Under the pieces are notes generated by a model. The model had not been told where the DNA came from. It searched no databases and saw nothing but the letters and a program-made list of their open reading frames with translations. A program made the translations under genes and the position numbers. 64,000 bases of DNA from Calliopsis andreniformis (Eukaryota; Arthropoda; Insecta; Hymenoptera; Andrenidae), in the NCBI RefSeq assembly GCF_051401765.1, contig NW_027480449.1, forward strand, positions 3,968,001 to 4,032,000, written 5' to 3'. Positions 25,557 through 39,400 of this stretch are shown in pieces (position 1 is the first letter of the stretch; every line of letters starts with the position of its first letter).

Positions 25557-26790
25557 ATTGAAGAATGAGGATGGAGAATGGGCGATTGAGGATTGAGGAT
25601 TGAAGATTGAGTATTCAGGATTGGAAATTGACGATTGAGGATTGAGTATTGAGGATCGAGGATTGAGGATTGAGGATTGAAGATTGAGTATTGAGAATTG
25701 AAGATTGAGGATTGAGGATTGAGGATTGAGGATTGAGGATTGAGGATTGAGAATTGAAGATTGAGGATTGGGGACTGAGTGTTGAGGGTTGAGTGATGAG
25801 GATTGATGTTTGTGGATAGAGATTTGAAGATTGCAGATTGAGTATTGAGTATTGAAACCTGTGAATTCAGGATATTCTATTGAGGATTGAGGATTGACAA
25901 CTGATTGTTGAGGACTGAGGGCTGAAGATTGAGGATTCAGGATTGAGGATTCAGAATTGAGGTTTGAGGACTGAGGATTGAGGATTGATGATTGAGGATT
26001 GAGGATTGAGGATTGAGGGTTGAAGATTCAGTATTGAGGATTGAAGATTGAGGATTGAGGTTTGAGGATTGAGGATTGAGGATTGAGGATTCAGGATTGA
26101 GGATTCAAGATTGAGGATTCACGATTGTGGTTCGAGGACAGAGGATTGAGGCTTGAGGATTAAGGACTGAGGATTGAGGATTGAGGATTGAGGATTGAGG
26201 ATTGAAAATTGAGGACTGGGGACTGAGTGTTGAGGGTTGAGTGATGAGAATTGGTGTTTGTGGATAGAGATTTAAAGATTGCAGATTGAGTATTGAGTAT
26301 TGAAAACTGTGAATTGATGATATTCTATTGAGGATTGAGAATTGACAACTGATTGTTGAGGACTGAGGTCTGAAGATTGAGGATTCAGGATTGAGGATCC
26401 AGGATTGAGGATTGAGGACTGAGGATTGAGGATAGAGGATTGAGGATTGAGGATTGAGGATTGAGCATTGAGGATTGAGGATTGAAGATTGAGGATTGGG
26501 TATTGCGGATTGAACATTGAGGATTGAGGATTGAGGATTGAGGACTGCAGATTGAATATTGATGATTGAAGATTGATGATTGAGGATTGAGGGTTGTGGA
26601 TTGAGGACGAGGTCTGAGGGTTGAGTATTGATGTCTGAGGTCTGAGGATTGAGGATTGAGGATTGAGAATTGAGGATTGAGGATTGAGGATTGAGGATTC
26701 AGGATTGAGGATTCAGGATTGTGGTTCGAGGACAGAGGATTGAGGCTTGAGGATTGAGGATTGAGGATTGAGGATTGAGGATTGAGGATT

Positions 26791-28044
26791 TCAGATTGAG
26801 GATTGGGTATTGAGGATTGAACATTGAGGATTGAGGACGAGGACTGAGGTTTGAGTATTGATGTCTGAGGTCTGAGGATTGAGGATTGAGGATTGAGGAT
26901 TGAGAATTGAGGATTGAGGATTGACGACTGAAGATTGAGGATTGGGTATTGAGGATTGAAGAATGAGGATTGAGGATTGAGGATTGAGGATTGAGGATTG
27001 AAGGTTGAGTATTGAGGATTGAAGATTGTGGATTGAGGACTGAGGATTGAGGATTGAGGATTGAGGATTGAGGATTGAGGATTGAGGATTGAAGATTGAG
27101 TATTGAGGATTGAAGATTGAGAATTTTGGATTGAGGATTGAGGATTGAGTATTGAAGATTGAGGATTGGGGATTGAGGACTGACGTTTGAGGAATGAGTA
27201 TTGAGGATTGAGGATTGAGGATTGAGGATTGAAGATGAGGGCTGAGGGTTGAGGATTGAGGTTTGAGGACTGAGGATTGAGGATTGAGGATTGAGAGTTG
27301 AGGATTGTGGGTTGAGGATTGAAGATTGAGGATTGGGTATTGAGGATTGAAGAATGAGCATTGACGATTGAGGATTGAGGATTGAAGATGAGGGCTGAGG
27401 GTTGAGGATTGAGGTTTGAGGACTGAGGATTGAGGATTGAGGATTGAGAGTTGAGCATTGAGGGTTGGGGATTGAAGATTGAGGACTGGGTATTGAGGAT
27501 TGAAGAATGAGCATTGACGATTGAGGGTTGAGGATTGAGGATTGAAGATTGAGGATTGAGGATTGAGGTTTGAGGATTGAAGATTCAGTATTGAGGATTG
27601 AAGATTGAGGATTGAGGATTGAGGATTGAGGATTGAGGATTGAGAATTGAGGATTGAGGATTGAGTACTGAAGATTGAGTATTGATGACTGAGGATTGAG
27701 GATTGAGGATTGAGGACTGAGGATTGAGGATTGAGGATTGAAGGTTGAATGTTGATGATTGAAGATTGAGGATTGAGGATTGAGTGTTGTGGATTGAGGA
27801 CGAGGACTGAGGGTTGAGTATTAATGTTTGAGGTCTGAGGATTGAGGATTGAGGATTGAGAATAGAGGATTGAGGATGGAGGATTGAAGATTGAGGGTTT
27901 GCTGTTGAGGATTGAAGAATGAGGATTGAGGATTGAGGATTGAGGATTGAGGATTGAAGATTGAGTATTGAGGATTGAAGATTGAGGATTGAGGATTGGG
28001 GATTGAGGATTGAGGATTGAGGATTGAGGATTGAGGATTGACAA
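26791..28044 (-). other. 417-codon open reading frame in M1, probably not a gene
   Basis: SILNPQS repeats with a cassette-B section (NTQPSVLVLNPQ). Near-identical frames occur at 37,682-38,935 in M2 and, at 427 codons, at 34,172-35,455. Overlapping frames on the same strand (26,385-27,458 and 26,699-27,514) encode the same motif. Confidence 0.82.
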
Positions 28045-29954
28045 CTGATTGTTGAGGACTGAGGGCTGAAGATTGAGGATTCAGGATTGAGGATTCAGAA
28101 TTGAGGTTTGAGGACTGAGGATTGAGGATTGTGGATTGAAGATTGAATATTGATGATTGAAGATTGAGGATTGAGGATTGAGGATTGAGGATTGAGGATT
28201 GAGGATTGAGGATTGAGGATTGAAAATTGAGGACTGGGGACTGAGTGTTGAGGGTTGCGTGATGAGAATTGGTGTTTGTGGATAGAGATTTAAAGATTGC
28301 AGATTGAGTATTGAGTATTGAAAACTGTGAATTGATGATATTCTATTGAGGATTGAGAATTGACAACTGATTGTTGAGGACTGAGGTCTGAAGATTGAGG
28401 ATTCAGGATTGAGGATCCAGGATTGAGGATTGAGGACTGAGGATTGAGGATAGAGGATTGAGGATTGAGGATTGAGGATTGAGCATTGAGGATTGAGGAT
28501 TGAATATTGAGGATTGGGTATTGCGGATTGAACATTGAAGATTGAAGATTGATTATTGGGGGTTGAGGATTGAGCATAGAAGATTGAGGATTGATGATTG
28601 AGGATTGAGGGTTGTGGATTGAGGACGAGGACTGAGGGTTGAGTATTGATGTCTGAGGTCTGAGGATTGAGGATTGAGGATTGAGAATTGAGGATTGAGG
28701 ATTGAGGATTGAGGATTCAGGATTGAGGATTCAGGATTGTGGTTCGAGGACAGAGTATTGAGGCTTGAGGATTGAGGGTTGAGGATTGAGGATTGAGGAT
28801 TGAGTGTTGTGGATTGAGGACGAGGACTGAGGGTTGAGTATTAATGTTTGAGGTCTGAGGATTGAGGATTGAGGATTGAGAATAGAGGATTGAGGATGGA
28901 GGATTGAGGATGGAGGATTGAGGATTGAGGATAGAGGATTGACGGTTGAAGATTGAGGATTGGGGACTGAGCGTTGATGGTTGAGTGATGAGAATTGATG
29001 TTTGTGGATAGAGATATGAAGATTGCAGATTGAGTATTGCGTATGGAAAACTCTGAACTGAGGATATTCTAGTGAGGATTGAGGATTGACAACTGATTGT
29101 TGAGGACTGAGGTCTGAAGATTGAGGATTCAGGATTGAGGATTCAGGACTGTGGTTTGAGGACTGTGGATTGAGGATTGAGGATTGGGGATTGAGGATTG
29201 AGGATCGAGGATTGAAGATTGAATATTGGGTATTGAGGGTTGAACATTGAGGATTGAGGATTGAGGATTGAGGATTGAAGGTTGAATATTGATGATTGAA
29301 GGTTGAGGATTGAGGATTGAGGGTTGTGGATTCAGGACGAGGACTGAGGGCTGAGTATTGATGTTTGAGGCCTGAGGATTGAGGATAGAGGATTGAGAAT
29401 TGAGGATTGAGGATTGAGGATTGAAGATTGAGGATTGGGTATTGAGGATTGAATAATGAGAACTGAGGATTGAGGATTGAGGATTGAGGATTGAAGATTG
29501 AGTATTGAGGATTGAAGATTGAGGACTGAGGATTGAGGATTGAGGATTGAGGATTGAGAATTGAGGATTGAGGATTGCGGACTGAAGATTGAGGATTGAG
29601 GATTGAGGATTAAATGTTGAGTATTGAGGATTGAAGATTGAGGATTGATGTTTGCGGATTGAGGATTGAGGATTGAGGATTGAGGATTGAGTATTGAAGA
29701 TTGAGGATTGATGATTGAGGATTGAGGATTGAGGATTGAGGATTGAGTATTGGGGATTGAGGCTTGAAGATTGAGTATTGAGGATTGAGGATTAATGATT
29801 GAGTATTGAGGATTGAAGATTGAGAATTGATGATTGAGGATTGAGGATTGAGAATTGAAGATTGAGGATTGGGGACTGAGTGTTGAGGGTTGAGTGATGA
29901 GGATTGATGTTTGTGGATAGAGATTTGAAGATTGCAGATTGAGTATTGAGCATT

Positions 29955-31547
29955 GAAACCTGTGAATTCAGGATATTCTATTGAGGATTGAGGATTGACA
30001 ACTGATTGTTGAGGACTGAGGGCTGAAGATTGAGGATTCAGGATTGAGGATTCAGAATTGAGGTTTGAGGACTGAGGATTGAGGATTGATGATTGAGGAT
30101 TGCGGATTGAGGATTGAGGGTTGAAGATTCAGTATTGAGGATTGAAGATTGAGGATTGAGGTTTGAGGATTGAGGATTGAGGATTGAGGATTCAGGATTG
30201 AGGATTCAAGATTGAGGATTGACGATTGTGGTTCGAGGACAGAGGATTGAGGCTTGAGGATTGAGGACTGAGGATTGAGGATTGAGGATTGAGGATTGAG
30301 GATTGAACATTGAGGATTGAGGATTCAGGATTGAGGATTGAGTACTGGGGATTGCGGACTGAACATTGAGGATTGAGGATTGAGGATTGAGGACTCAAGA
30401 TTGAATATTGATGATTGAAGATTGATGATTGAGGATTGAGAGTTGTGGATTGAGGACGAGGACTGAGGGCTGAGTATTGATGTCTGAGGTCTGAGGATTG
30501 AGGATTGAGGATTGAGAATTGAGGATTGAGGATTGAGGATTGGGGATTGAGGATTGAGGATCGAGGATTGAAGATTGAAGATTAGGTATTGAGGATTGAA
30601 CATTGAGTATTGAGGATTGAGGTTTGAGGATTGAGGATTGAGGATTGAATATTGAATATTGATGATTGAAGGTTGAGGATTGAGGATTGAGGGTTATGGA
30701 TTCAGGACGAGGACTGAGGGTTGAGTATTGATGTTTGAGGTCTGAGGATTGAGGATAGAGGATTGAGAATTGAGGATTGAGGATTGAGGATTGAAGATTG
30801 AGGATTGGGTATTGAGGATTGAAGAATGTGGACTGTGGATTGAGGATTGAGGATTGAGGATTGAAGATTGAGTATTGAGGATTGAAGATTGAGGATTGAG
30901 GATTGAGGATTGAGGATTGAGGATTGAGGATTGAGGATTGATGATTGAGTATTGAGGATTGAAGATTGAGTATTGAGGATTGAAGATTGAGGATTCAGGA
31001 TTGACGATTGAGGATTGAGGATTGAGGATTGAGGATTGAGGATTGATGTTTGAGGTCTGAGGATTGAGGATAGAGGATTGAGAATTGAGGATTGAGGATT
31101 GAGGATTGAGGATTCAGGATTGAGGATTCAGGATTGAGGATTCAGGATTGTGGTTCGAGGACAGAGGATTGAGGCTTGAGGATTGAGGATTGAGGATTGA
31201 GGATTGAGGATTGAGGATTGAGGATTTAAGATTGAGGATTGGGTATTGAGGATTGAACAATGAGGATTGAGGATTGAGGATTGAGGATTGAGGTCTGAAG
31301 ATTGAATATTGATGATTGAAGATTGAGGATTGGGGATTGAGGGATGTGGATTGGGGACCAGGACTGAGGGTTGAATATTGACGTTTGAGGTCTGAGGATT
31401 GAGGATTGAGGATTGAGGATTGAGGATTGAGGATTGAGGACTGAGGATTGAAGATTGAGGATTGAGGGTTGAGGATTAAAGGTTGAGCATTGAGGATTGA
31501 AGATTGAGGATTGATGATTGAGGATTGGGGATTGAGGATTGAGGATT
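29955..31547 (+). repeat. 1,593-bp tandem repeat in M1, copy a
   Basis: Begins at the AAACCTGT part of a cassette A and repeats at +1593. Hexamers GGACGA (about 30447 and 30705) and GGACCA (about 31355) number three, and 7 x 228 - 3 = 1593. The junction with copy b falls inside cassette A at 31,548. Confidence 0.82.
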
Positions 31548-33007
31548 GAAACCTGTGAATTCAGGATATTCTATTGAGGATTGAGGATTGACAACTGATT
31601 GTTGAGGACTGAGGGCTGAAGATTGAGGATTCAGGTTTGAGTATTCAGAATTGAGGTTTGAGGACTGAGGATTGAGGATTGATGATTGAGGATTGAGGAT
31701 TGAGGGTTGAGGATTGAAGATTCAGTATTGAGGATTGAAGATTGAGGATTGAGGTTTGAGGATTGAGGATTGAGGATTGAGGATTCAGGATTGAGTATTC
31801 AAGATTGAGGACTCATGATTGTGGTTCGAGGACAGAGGATTGAGGCTTGAGGATTGAGGATTGAGGATTGAGGATTGAGGATTGATGATTGAGGATTGAA
31901 CATTGAGGATTGAGGATTCAGGATTGAGGATTGAGTACTGGGGATTGCGGATTGAACATTGAGGATTGAGGATTGAGGATTGAGGACTGAAGATTGAATA
32001 TTGATGATTGAAGATTGATGATTGAGGATTGAGAGTTGTGGATTGAGGACGAGGACTGAGGGTTGAGTATTGATGTCTGAGGTCTGAGGATTGAGGATTG
32101 AGGATTGAGAATTGAGGATTGAGGATTGAGGATTGGGGATTGAGGATTGAGGATCGAGGATTGAAGATTGAAGATTGGGTATTGAGGATTGAACATTGAG
32201 TATTCAGGATTGAGGTTTGAGGATTGAGGATTGAGGATTGAATATTGAATATTGATGATTGAAGGTTGAGGATTGAGGATTGAGGGTTATGGATTCAGGA
32301 CGAGGACTGAGGGTTCAGTATTGATGTTTGAGGTCTGAGGATTGAGGACAGAGGATTGAGAATTGAGGATTGAGGATTGAGCATTGAAGATTGAGGATTG
32401 GGTATTGAGGATTGAAGAATGAGGACTGTGGATTGAGGATTGTGGATTGAGGATTGAAGATTGAGTATTGAGGATTGAAGATTGAGGATTGAGGATTGAG
32501 GATTGAGGATTGAGGATTGAGGATTGAGGATTGATGATTGAGGATTGAGGATTGAAGATTGAGTATTGAGGATTGAAGATTGAGGATTGAGGATTGACGA
32601 TTGAGGATTGAGGATTGAGGATTGAGGATTGAGGATTGATGTTTGAGGTCTGAGGATTGAGGATAGAGGATTGAGAATTGAGGATTTAAGATTGAGGATT
32701 GGGTATTGAGGATTGAACAATGAGGATTGAGGTTTGAGGATTGAGGATTGAGGTCTGAAGATTGAATATTGATGATTGAAGATTGAGGATTGGGGATTGA
32801 GGGATGTGGATTGGGGACCAGGACTGAGGGTTGAATATTGACGTTTAAGGTCTGAGGATTGAGGATTGAGGATTGAGGATTGAGGATTGAGGATTGAGGA
32901 CTGAGGATTGAAGATTGAGGATTGAGGGTTGAGGATTAAAGGTTGAGCATTGAGGATTGAAGATTGAGGATTGATGATTGAGGATTGAGGATTGAGGATT
33001 GAGGATT
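31548..33007 (+). repeat. 1,593-bp tandem repeat in M1, copy b (shortened)
   Basis: Second tandem copy. It matches copy a at +1593 up to about 32,690, then at +1460 because 133 bp (19 heptamers) holding GGATTCA and GGTTCGA units is missing. The GGACCA hexamer is kept (about 32,815). The right end is approximate. Confidence 0.75.
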
Positions 33008-34171
33008 GAGGACTGAATATTGAAGATTGAGGATTGAGGATTGAGGATTTAAGATTGAGGATTGGGTATTGAGGATTGAACATTGAGGATTAAGGACGAG
33101 GACTGAGGGTTGAGTATTGATGTCTGAGGTCTGAGGATTGAGTATTGAGGATTGAAGATTGAGGATTGAGGACTGAGGATTGAGGATTGAGGATTGAGGA
33201 TTGAGGATTGAGGATTGAGGATTGAAGATTGAGTATTGAGGATTGAAGATTGAGGATTTTGGATTGAGGATTGAGGATTGAGTATTGAAGATTGAGGATT
33301 GGGGATTGAGGACTGACGATTGAGGATTGAGTATTGAGGATTGAGTATTGAGGATTGAGGATTGAAGATGAGGGCTGAGGGTTGAGGATTGAGGTTTGAG
33401 GACTGAGGATTGAGGATTGAGGATTGAGAGTTGAGGATTGAGGGTTGAGGATTGAAGATTGAGGATTGGGTATTGAGGATTGAAGAATGAGCATTGACGA
33501 TTGAGGATTGAGGATTGAAGATGAGGGCTGAGGGTTGAGGATTGAGGTTTGAGGACTGAGGATTGAGGATTGAGGATTGAGAGTTGAGGATTGGGGGTTG
33601 GGGATTGAAGATTGAGGATTGGGTATTGAGGATTGAAGAATGAGCATTGACGATTGAGGGTTGAGGATTGAGGATTGAAGATTGAGGATTGAGGATTGAG
33701 GTTTGAGGATTGAAGATTGAGTATTGAGGGTTGAAGATTGAGGATTGAGGATTGAGGATTGAATATTGAGGATTGAGGATTGACGATTGAAGATTCAGGA
33801 TTGGGGACTGAGAGTTGATGGTTGAGTGATGAGAATTGATGTTTGTGGATAGAGATATGAAGATTGCGGATTGAGTATTGCGTATGGAAAACTCTGAACT
33901 GAGGATACTCTAGTGAGGATTGAGGATTGACAACTGATTGTTGAGGACTGAGGTCTGAAGATTGAGGATTCAGGATTGAGGATTCAGGACTGTGGTTTGA
34001 GGACTGTGGATTGAGGATTGAGGATTGGGGATTGAGGATTGAGGATCGAGGATTGAAGATTGAAGATTGGGTATTGAGGGTTGAACATTGAGTATTGAGG
34101 ATTGAGGATTGAGGATTGAGGATTGAGGATTGAGGATTGCGGATTGAAGATTGAGGATTGAGAATTGAGGA

Positions 34172-35455
34172 TTAAATGTTGAGTATTGAGGATTGAAGAT
34201 TGAGGATTGATGATTGAGGATTGAGGATTTCAGATTGAGGATTGGGTATTGAGGATTGAACATTGAGGATTGAGGACGAGGACTGAGGGTTGAGTATTGA
34301 TGTCTGAGGTCTGAGGATTGAGGATTGAGGATTGAGAATTGAGGATTGAGGATTGACGACTGAAGATTGAGGATTGGGTATTGAGGATTGAAGAATGAGG
34401 ATTGAGGATTGAGGATTGAGGATTGAGGATTGAAGATTGAGGATTGAGGACTGAGGATTGAGGATTGACGATTGAGGATTGAGGATTGAGGATTGAGGAT
34501 TGAAGATTGAGTATTGAGGATTGAAGATTGAGGATTTTGGATTGAGGATTGAGGATTGAGTATTGAAGATTGAGGATTGGGGATTGAGGACTGACGATTG
34601 AGGATTGAGTATTGAGGATTGAGGATTGAGGATTGAGGATTGAAGATGAGGGCTGAGGGTTGAGGATCGAGGTTTGAGGACTGAGGATTGAGGATTGAGG
34701 ATTGAGAGTTGAGGATTGAGGGTTGAGGATTGAAGATTGAGGATTGGGTATTGAGGATTGAAGAATGAGCATTGACGATTGAGGATTGAGGATTGAAGAT
34801 GAGGGCTGAGGGTTGAGGATTGAGGTTTGAGGACTGAGGATTGAGGATTGAGGATTGAGAGTTGAGGATTGAGGGTTGGGGATTGAAGATTGAGGACTGG
34901 GTATTGAGGATTGAAGAATGAGCATTGACGATTGAGGGTTGAGGATTGAGGATTGAAGATTGAGGATTGAGGATTGAGGTTTGAGGATTGAAGATTCAGT
35001 ATTGAGGATTGAAGATTGAGGATTGAGGATTGAGGATTGAGGATTGAGGATTGAGAATTGAGGATTGAGGATTGAGTACTGAAGATTGAGTATTGATGAC
35101 TGAGGATTGAGGATTGAGGATTGAGGACTGAGGATTGAGGATTGAGGATTGAAGGTTGAATATTGATGATTGAAGATTGAGGATTGAGGATTGAGTGTTG
35201 TGGATTGAGGACGAGGACTGAGGGTTGAGTATTGATGTTTGAGGTCTGAGGATTGAGGATTGAGTATTGAGAATAGAGGCTTGAGGATGTAGGATTGAAG
35301 ATTGAGGGTTTGTTGTTGAGGATTGAAGAATGAGGATTGAGGATTGAGGATTGAGGATTGAGGATTGAAGATTGAGTATTGAGGATTGAAGATTGAGGAT
35401 TGAGGATTGGCGATTGAGGATTGAGGATTGAGGATTGAGGATTGAGGATTGACAA
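34172..35455 (-). other. 427-codon open reading frame in M1, probably not a gene
   Basis: Relative of the frame at 26,791-28,044 (right ends 7,411 bp apart) and overlapped on the same strand by another frame, 34,230-34,925. The product is the low-complexity heptapeptide only, with no domain. Confidence 0.82.
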
Positions 35456-36446
35456 CTGATTGTTGAGGACTGAGGGCTGAAGATTGAGGATTCAGGATTG
35501 AGGATTCAGAATTGAGGTTTGAGGACTGAGGATTGAGGATTGAGGATTGAAGATTGAATATTGATGATTGAAGATTGAGGATTGAGGATTGAGGATTGAG
35601 GATTGAGGATTGAGGATTGAGGATTGAAAATTGAGGACTGGGGACTGAGTGTTGAGGGTTGAGTGATGAGAATTGGTGTTTGTGGATAGAGATTTAAAGA
35701 TTGCAGATTGAGTATTGAGTATTGAAAACTCTGAACTGAGGATATTCTAGTGAGGATTGAGGATTGACAACTGATTGTTGAGGACTGATGTCTGAAGATT
35801 GAGGATTCAGGATTGAGGATTCAGGACTGTGGTTTGAGGACTGTGGATTGAGGATTGAGGATTGGGGATTGAGGATTGAGGATCGAGGATTGAAGATTGA
35901 ATATTGGGTATTGAGGGTTGAACATTGAGGATTGAGGATTGAGGATTGAGGATTGAGGATTGAGTATTGGGGATTGAGGCTTGAAGATTGAGTATTGAGG
36001 ATTCAGGATTAATGATTGAGTATTGAGGATTGAAGATTGAGAATTGAGGATTGAGGATTGAACATTGAGGACTGAGTGTTGAGGGTTGAGTGATGAGAAT
36101 TGATGTTCGTTGATAGAGATTTGAAGATTGCAGATTGGGTGTTGAGTACTGAAAACTGTGAATTGAGGATATTCTATTGGGGATTGAGGATTGACAACTG
36201 ATGGTTGAGGACTGAGGGCTGAAGATTGAGGATTCAGGATTGAGGATTCAGAATTGTGGTTTGAGGACTGAGGATTGAAGATTGAAGATTGAGTATTGGG
36301 GGTTGAGGATTGAGGATTGAGGATTGAGGATTGAGGATGAGGGCTGAGAGTTGAAGATTGAGGTTTGAGGACTCAGGACTGAGGATTGAGGATTGAGAAT
36401 TGAGGATCGAGGATTGAGGATTGAAGATTGAGGATGGTGTATTGAG

Positions 36447-39400
36447 GATTGAAGAATGAGGATGGAGAATGGGCGATTGAGGATTGAGGATTGAAGATTG
36501 AGTATTCAGGATTGGAAATTGACGATTGAGGATTGAGTATTGAGGATCGAGGATTGAGGATTGAGGATTGAAGATTGAGTATTGAGAATTGAAGATTGAG
36601 GATTGAGGATTGAGGGTTGAGGATTGAGGATTGAGGATTGAGAATTGAAGATTGAGGATTGGGGACTGAGTGTTGAGGGTTGAGTGATGAGGATTGATGT
36701 TTGTGGATAGAGATTTGAAGATTGCAGATTGAGTATTGAGTATTGAAACCTGTGAATTCAGGATATTCTATTGAGGATTGAGGATTGACAACTGATTGTT
36801 GAGGACTGAGGGCTGAAGATTGAGGATTCAGGATTGAGGATTCAGAATTGAGGTTTGAGGACTGAGGATTGAGGATTGATGATTGAGGATTGAGGATTGA
36901 GGATTGAGGGTTGAAGATTCAGTATTGAGGATTGAAGATTGAGGATTGAGGTTTGAGGATTGAGGATTGAGGATTGAGGATTCAGGATTGAGGATTCAAG
37001 ATTGAGGATTCACGATTGTGGTTCGAGGACAGAGGATTGAGGCTTGAGGATTGAGGACTGAGGATTGAGGATTGAGGATTGAGGATTGAGGATTGAAAAT
37101 TGAGGACTGGGGACTGAGTGTTGAGGGTTGAGTGATGAGAATTGGTGTTTGTGGATAGAGATTTAAAGATTGCAGATTGAGTATTGAGTATTGAAAACTG
37201 TGAATTGATGATATTCTATTGAGGATTGAGAATTGACAACTGATTGTTGAGGACTGAGGTCTGAAGATTGAGGATTCAGGATTGAGGATCCAGGATTGAG
37301 GATTGAGGACTGAGGATTGAGGATAGAGGATTGAGGATTGAGGATTGAGGATTGAGCATTGAGGATTGAGGATTGAAGATTGAGGATTGGGTATTGCGGA
37401 TTGAACATTGAGGATTGAGGATTGAGGATTGAGGACTGCAGATTGAATATTGATGATTGAAGATTGATGATTGAGGATTGAGGGTTGTGGATTGAGGACG
37501 AGGTCTGAGGGTTGAGTATTGATGTCTGAGGTCTGAGGATTGAGGATTGAGGATTGAGAATTGAGGATTGAGGATTGAGGATTGAGGATTCAGGATTGAG
37601 GATTCAGGATTGTGGTTCGAGGACAGAGGATTGAGGCTTGAGGATTGAGGATTGAGGATTGAGGATTGAGGATTGAGGATTTCAGATTGAGGATTGGGTA
37701 TTGAGGATTGAACATTGAGGATTGAGGACGAGGACTGAGGTTTGAGTATTGATGTCTGAGGTCTGAGGATTGAGGATTGAGGATTGAGGATTGAGAATTG
37801 AGGATTGAGGATTGACGACTGAAGATTGAGGATTGGGTATTGAGGATTGAAGAATGAGGATTGAGGATTGAGGATTGAGGATTGAGGATTGAAGGTTGAG
37901 TATTGAGGATTGAAGATTGTGGATTGAGGACTGAGGATTGAGGATTGAGGATTGAGGATTGAGGATTGAGGATTGAGGATTGAAGATTGAGTATTGAGGA
38001 TTGAAGATTGAGAATTTTGGATTGAGGATTGAGGATTGAGTATTGAAGATTGAGGATTGGGGATTGAGGACTGACGTTTGAGGAATGAGTATTGAGGATT
38101 GAGGATTGAGGATTGAGGATTGAAGATGAGGGCTGAGGGTTGAGGATTGAGGTTTGAGGACTGAGGATTGAGGATTGAGGATTGAGAGTTGAGGATTGTG
38201 GGTTGAGGATTGAAGATTGAGGATTGGGTATTGAGGATTGAAGAATGAGCATTGACGATTGAGGATTGAGGATTGAAGATGAGGGCTGAGGGTTGAGGAT
38301 TGAGGTTTGAGGACTGAGGATTGAGGATTGAGGATTGAGAGTTGAGCATTGAGGGTTGGGGATTGAAGATTGAGGACTGGGTATTGAGGATTGAAGAATG
38401 AGCATTGACGATTGAGGGTTGAGGATTGAGGATTGAAGATTGAGGATTGAGGATTGAGGTTTGAGGATTGAAGATTCAGTATTGAGGATTGAAGATTGAG
38501 GATTGAGGATTGAGGATTGAGGATTGAGGATTGAGAATTGAGGATTGAGGATTGAGTACTGAAGATTGAGTATTGATGACTGAGGATTGAGGATTGAGGA
38601 TTGAGGACTGAGGATTGAGGATTGAGGATTGAAGGTTGAATGTTGGTGATTGAAGATTGAGGATTGAGGATTGAGTGTTGTGGATTGAGGACGAGGACTG
38701 AGGGTTGAGTATTAATGTTTGAGGTCTGAGGATTGAGGATTGAGGATTGAGAATAGAGGATTGAGGATGGAGGATTGAAGATTGAGGGTTTGCTGTTGAG
38801 GATTGAAGAATGAGGATTGAGGATTGAGGATTGAGGATTGAGGATTGAAGATTGAGTATTGAGGATTGAAGATTGAGGATTGAGGATTGGGGATTGAGGA
38901 TTGAGGATTGAGGATTGAGGATTGAGGATTGACAACTGATTGTTGAGGACTGAGGGCTGAAGATTGAGGATTCAGGATTGAGGATTCAGAATTGAGGTTT
39001 GAGGACTGAGGATTGAGGATTGTGGATTGAAGATTGAATATTGATGATTGAAGATTGAGGATTGAGGATTGAGGATTGAGGATTGAGGATTGAGGATTGA
39101 GGATTGAGGATTGAAAATTGAGGACTGGGGACTGAGTGTTGAGGGTTGCGTGATGAGAATTGGTGTTTGTGGATAGAGATTTAAAGATTGCAGATTGAGT
39201 ATTGAGTATTGAAAACTGTGAATTGATGATATTCTATTGAGGATTGAGAATTGACAACTGATTGTTGAGTACTGAGGTCTGAAGATTGAGGATTCAGGAT
39301 TGAGGATCCAGGATTGAGGATTGAGGACTGAGGATTGAGGATAGAGGATTGAGGATTGAGGATTGAGGATTGAGCATTGAGGATTGAGGATTGAATATTG

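Larger units (their letters stand above)
25557..36446 (+). repeat. 10,891-bp block M1
   Basis: First copy of a large duplicated block; landmarks recur at +10,891 from 36,447, starting at an AGAATGA, GGATGGA, GAATGGG series. It contains an internal tandem repeat (29,955-33,007). It also contains a 27-kb-type subregion repeated internally at about +7,411 (26.8-28.1 kb against 34.2-35.6 kb). Cassette A is sparser than in domain I: about 25854, 26301, 28321, 29046, 29955, 31548, 33886, 35725 and 36160. Cassettes B and C are frequent. No gene is seen. Confidence 0.85.
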
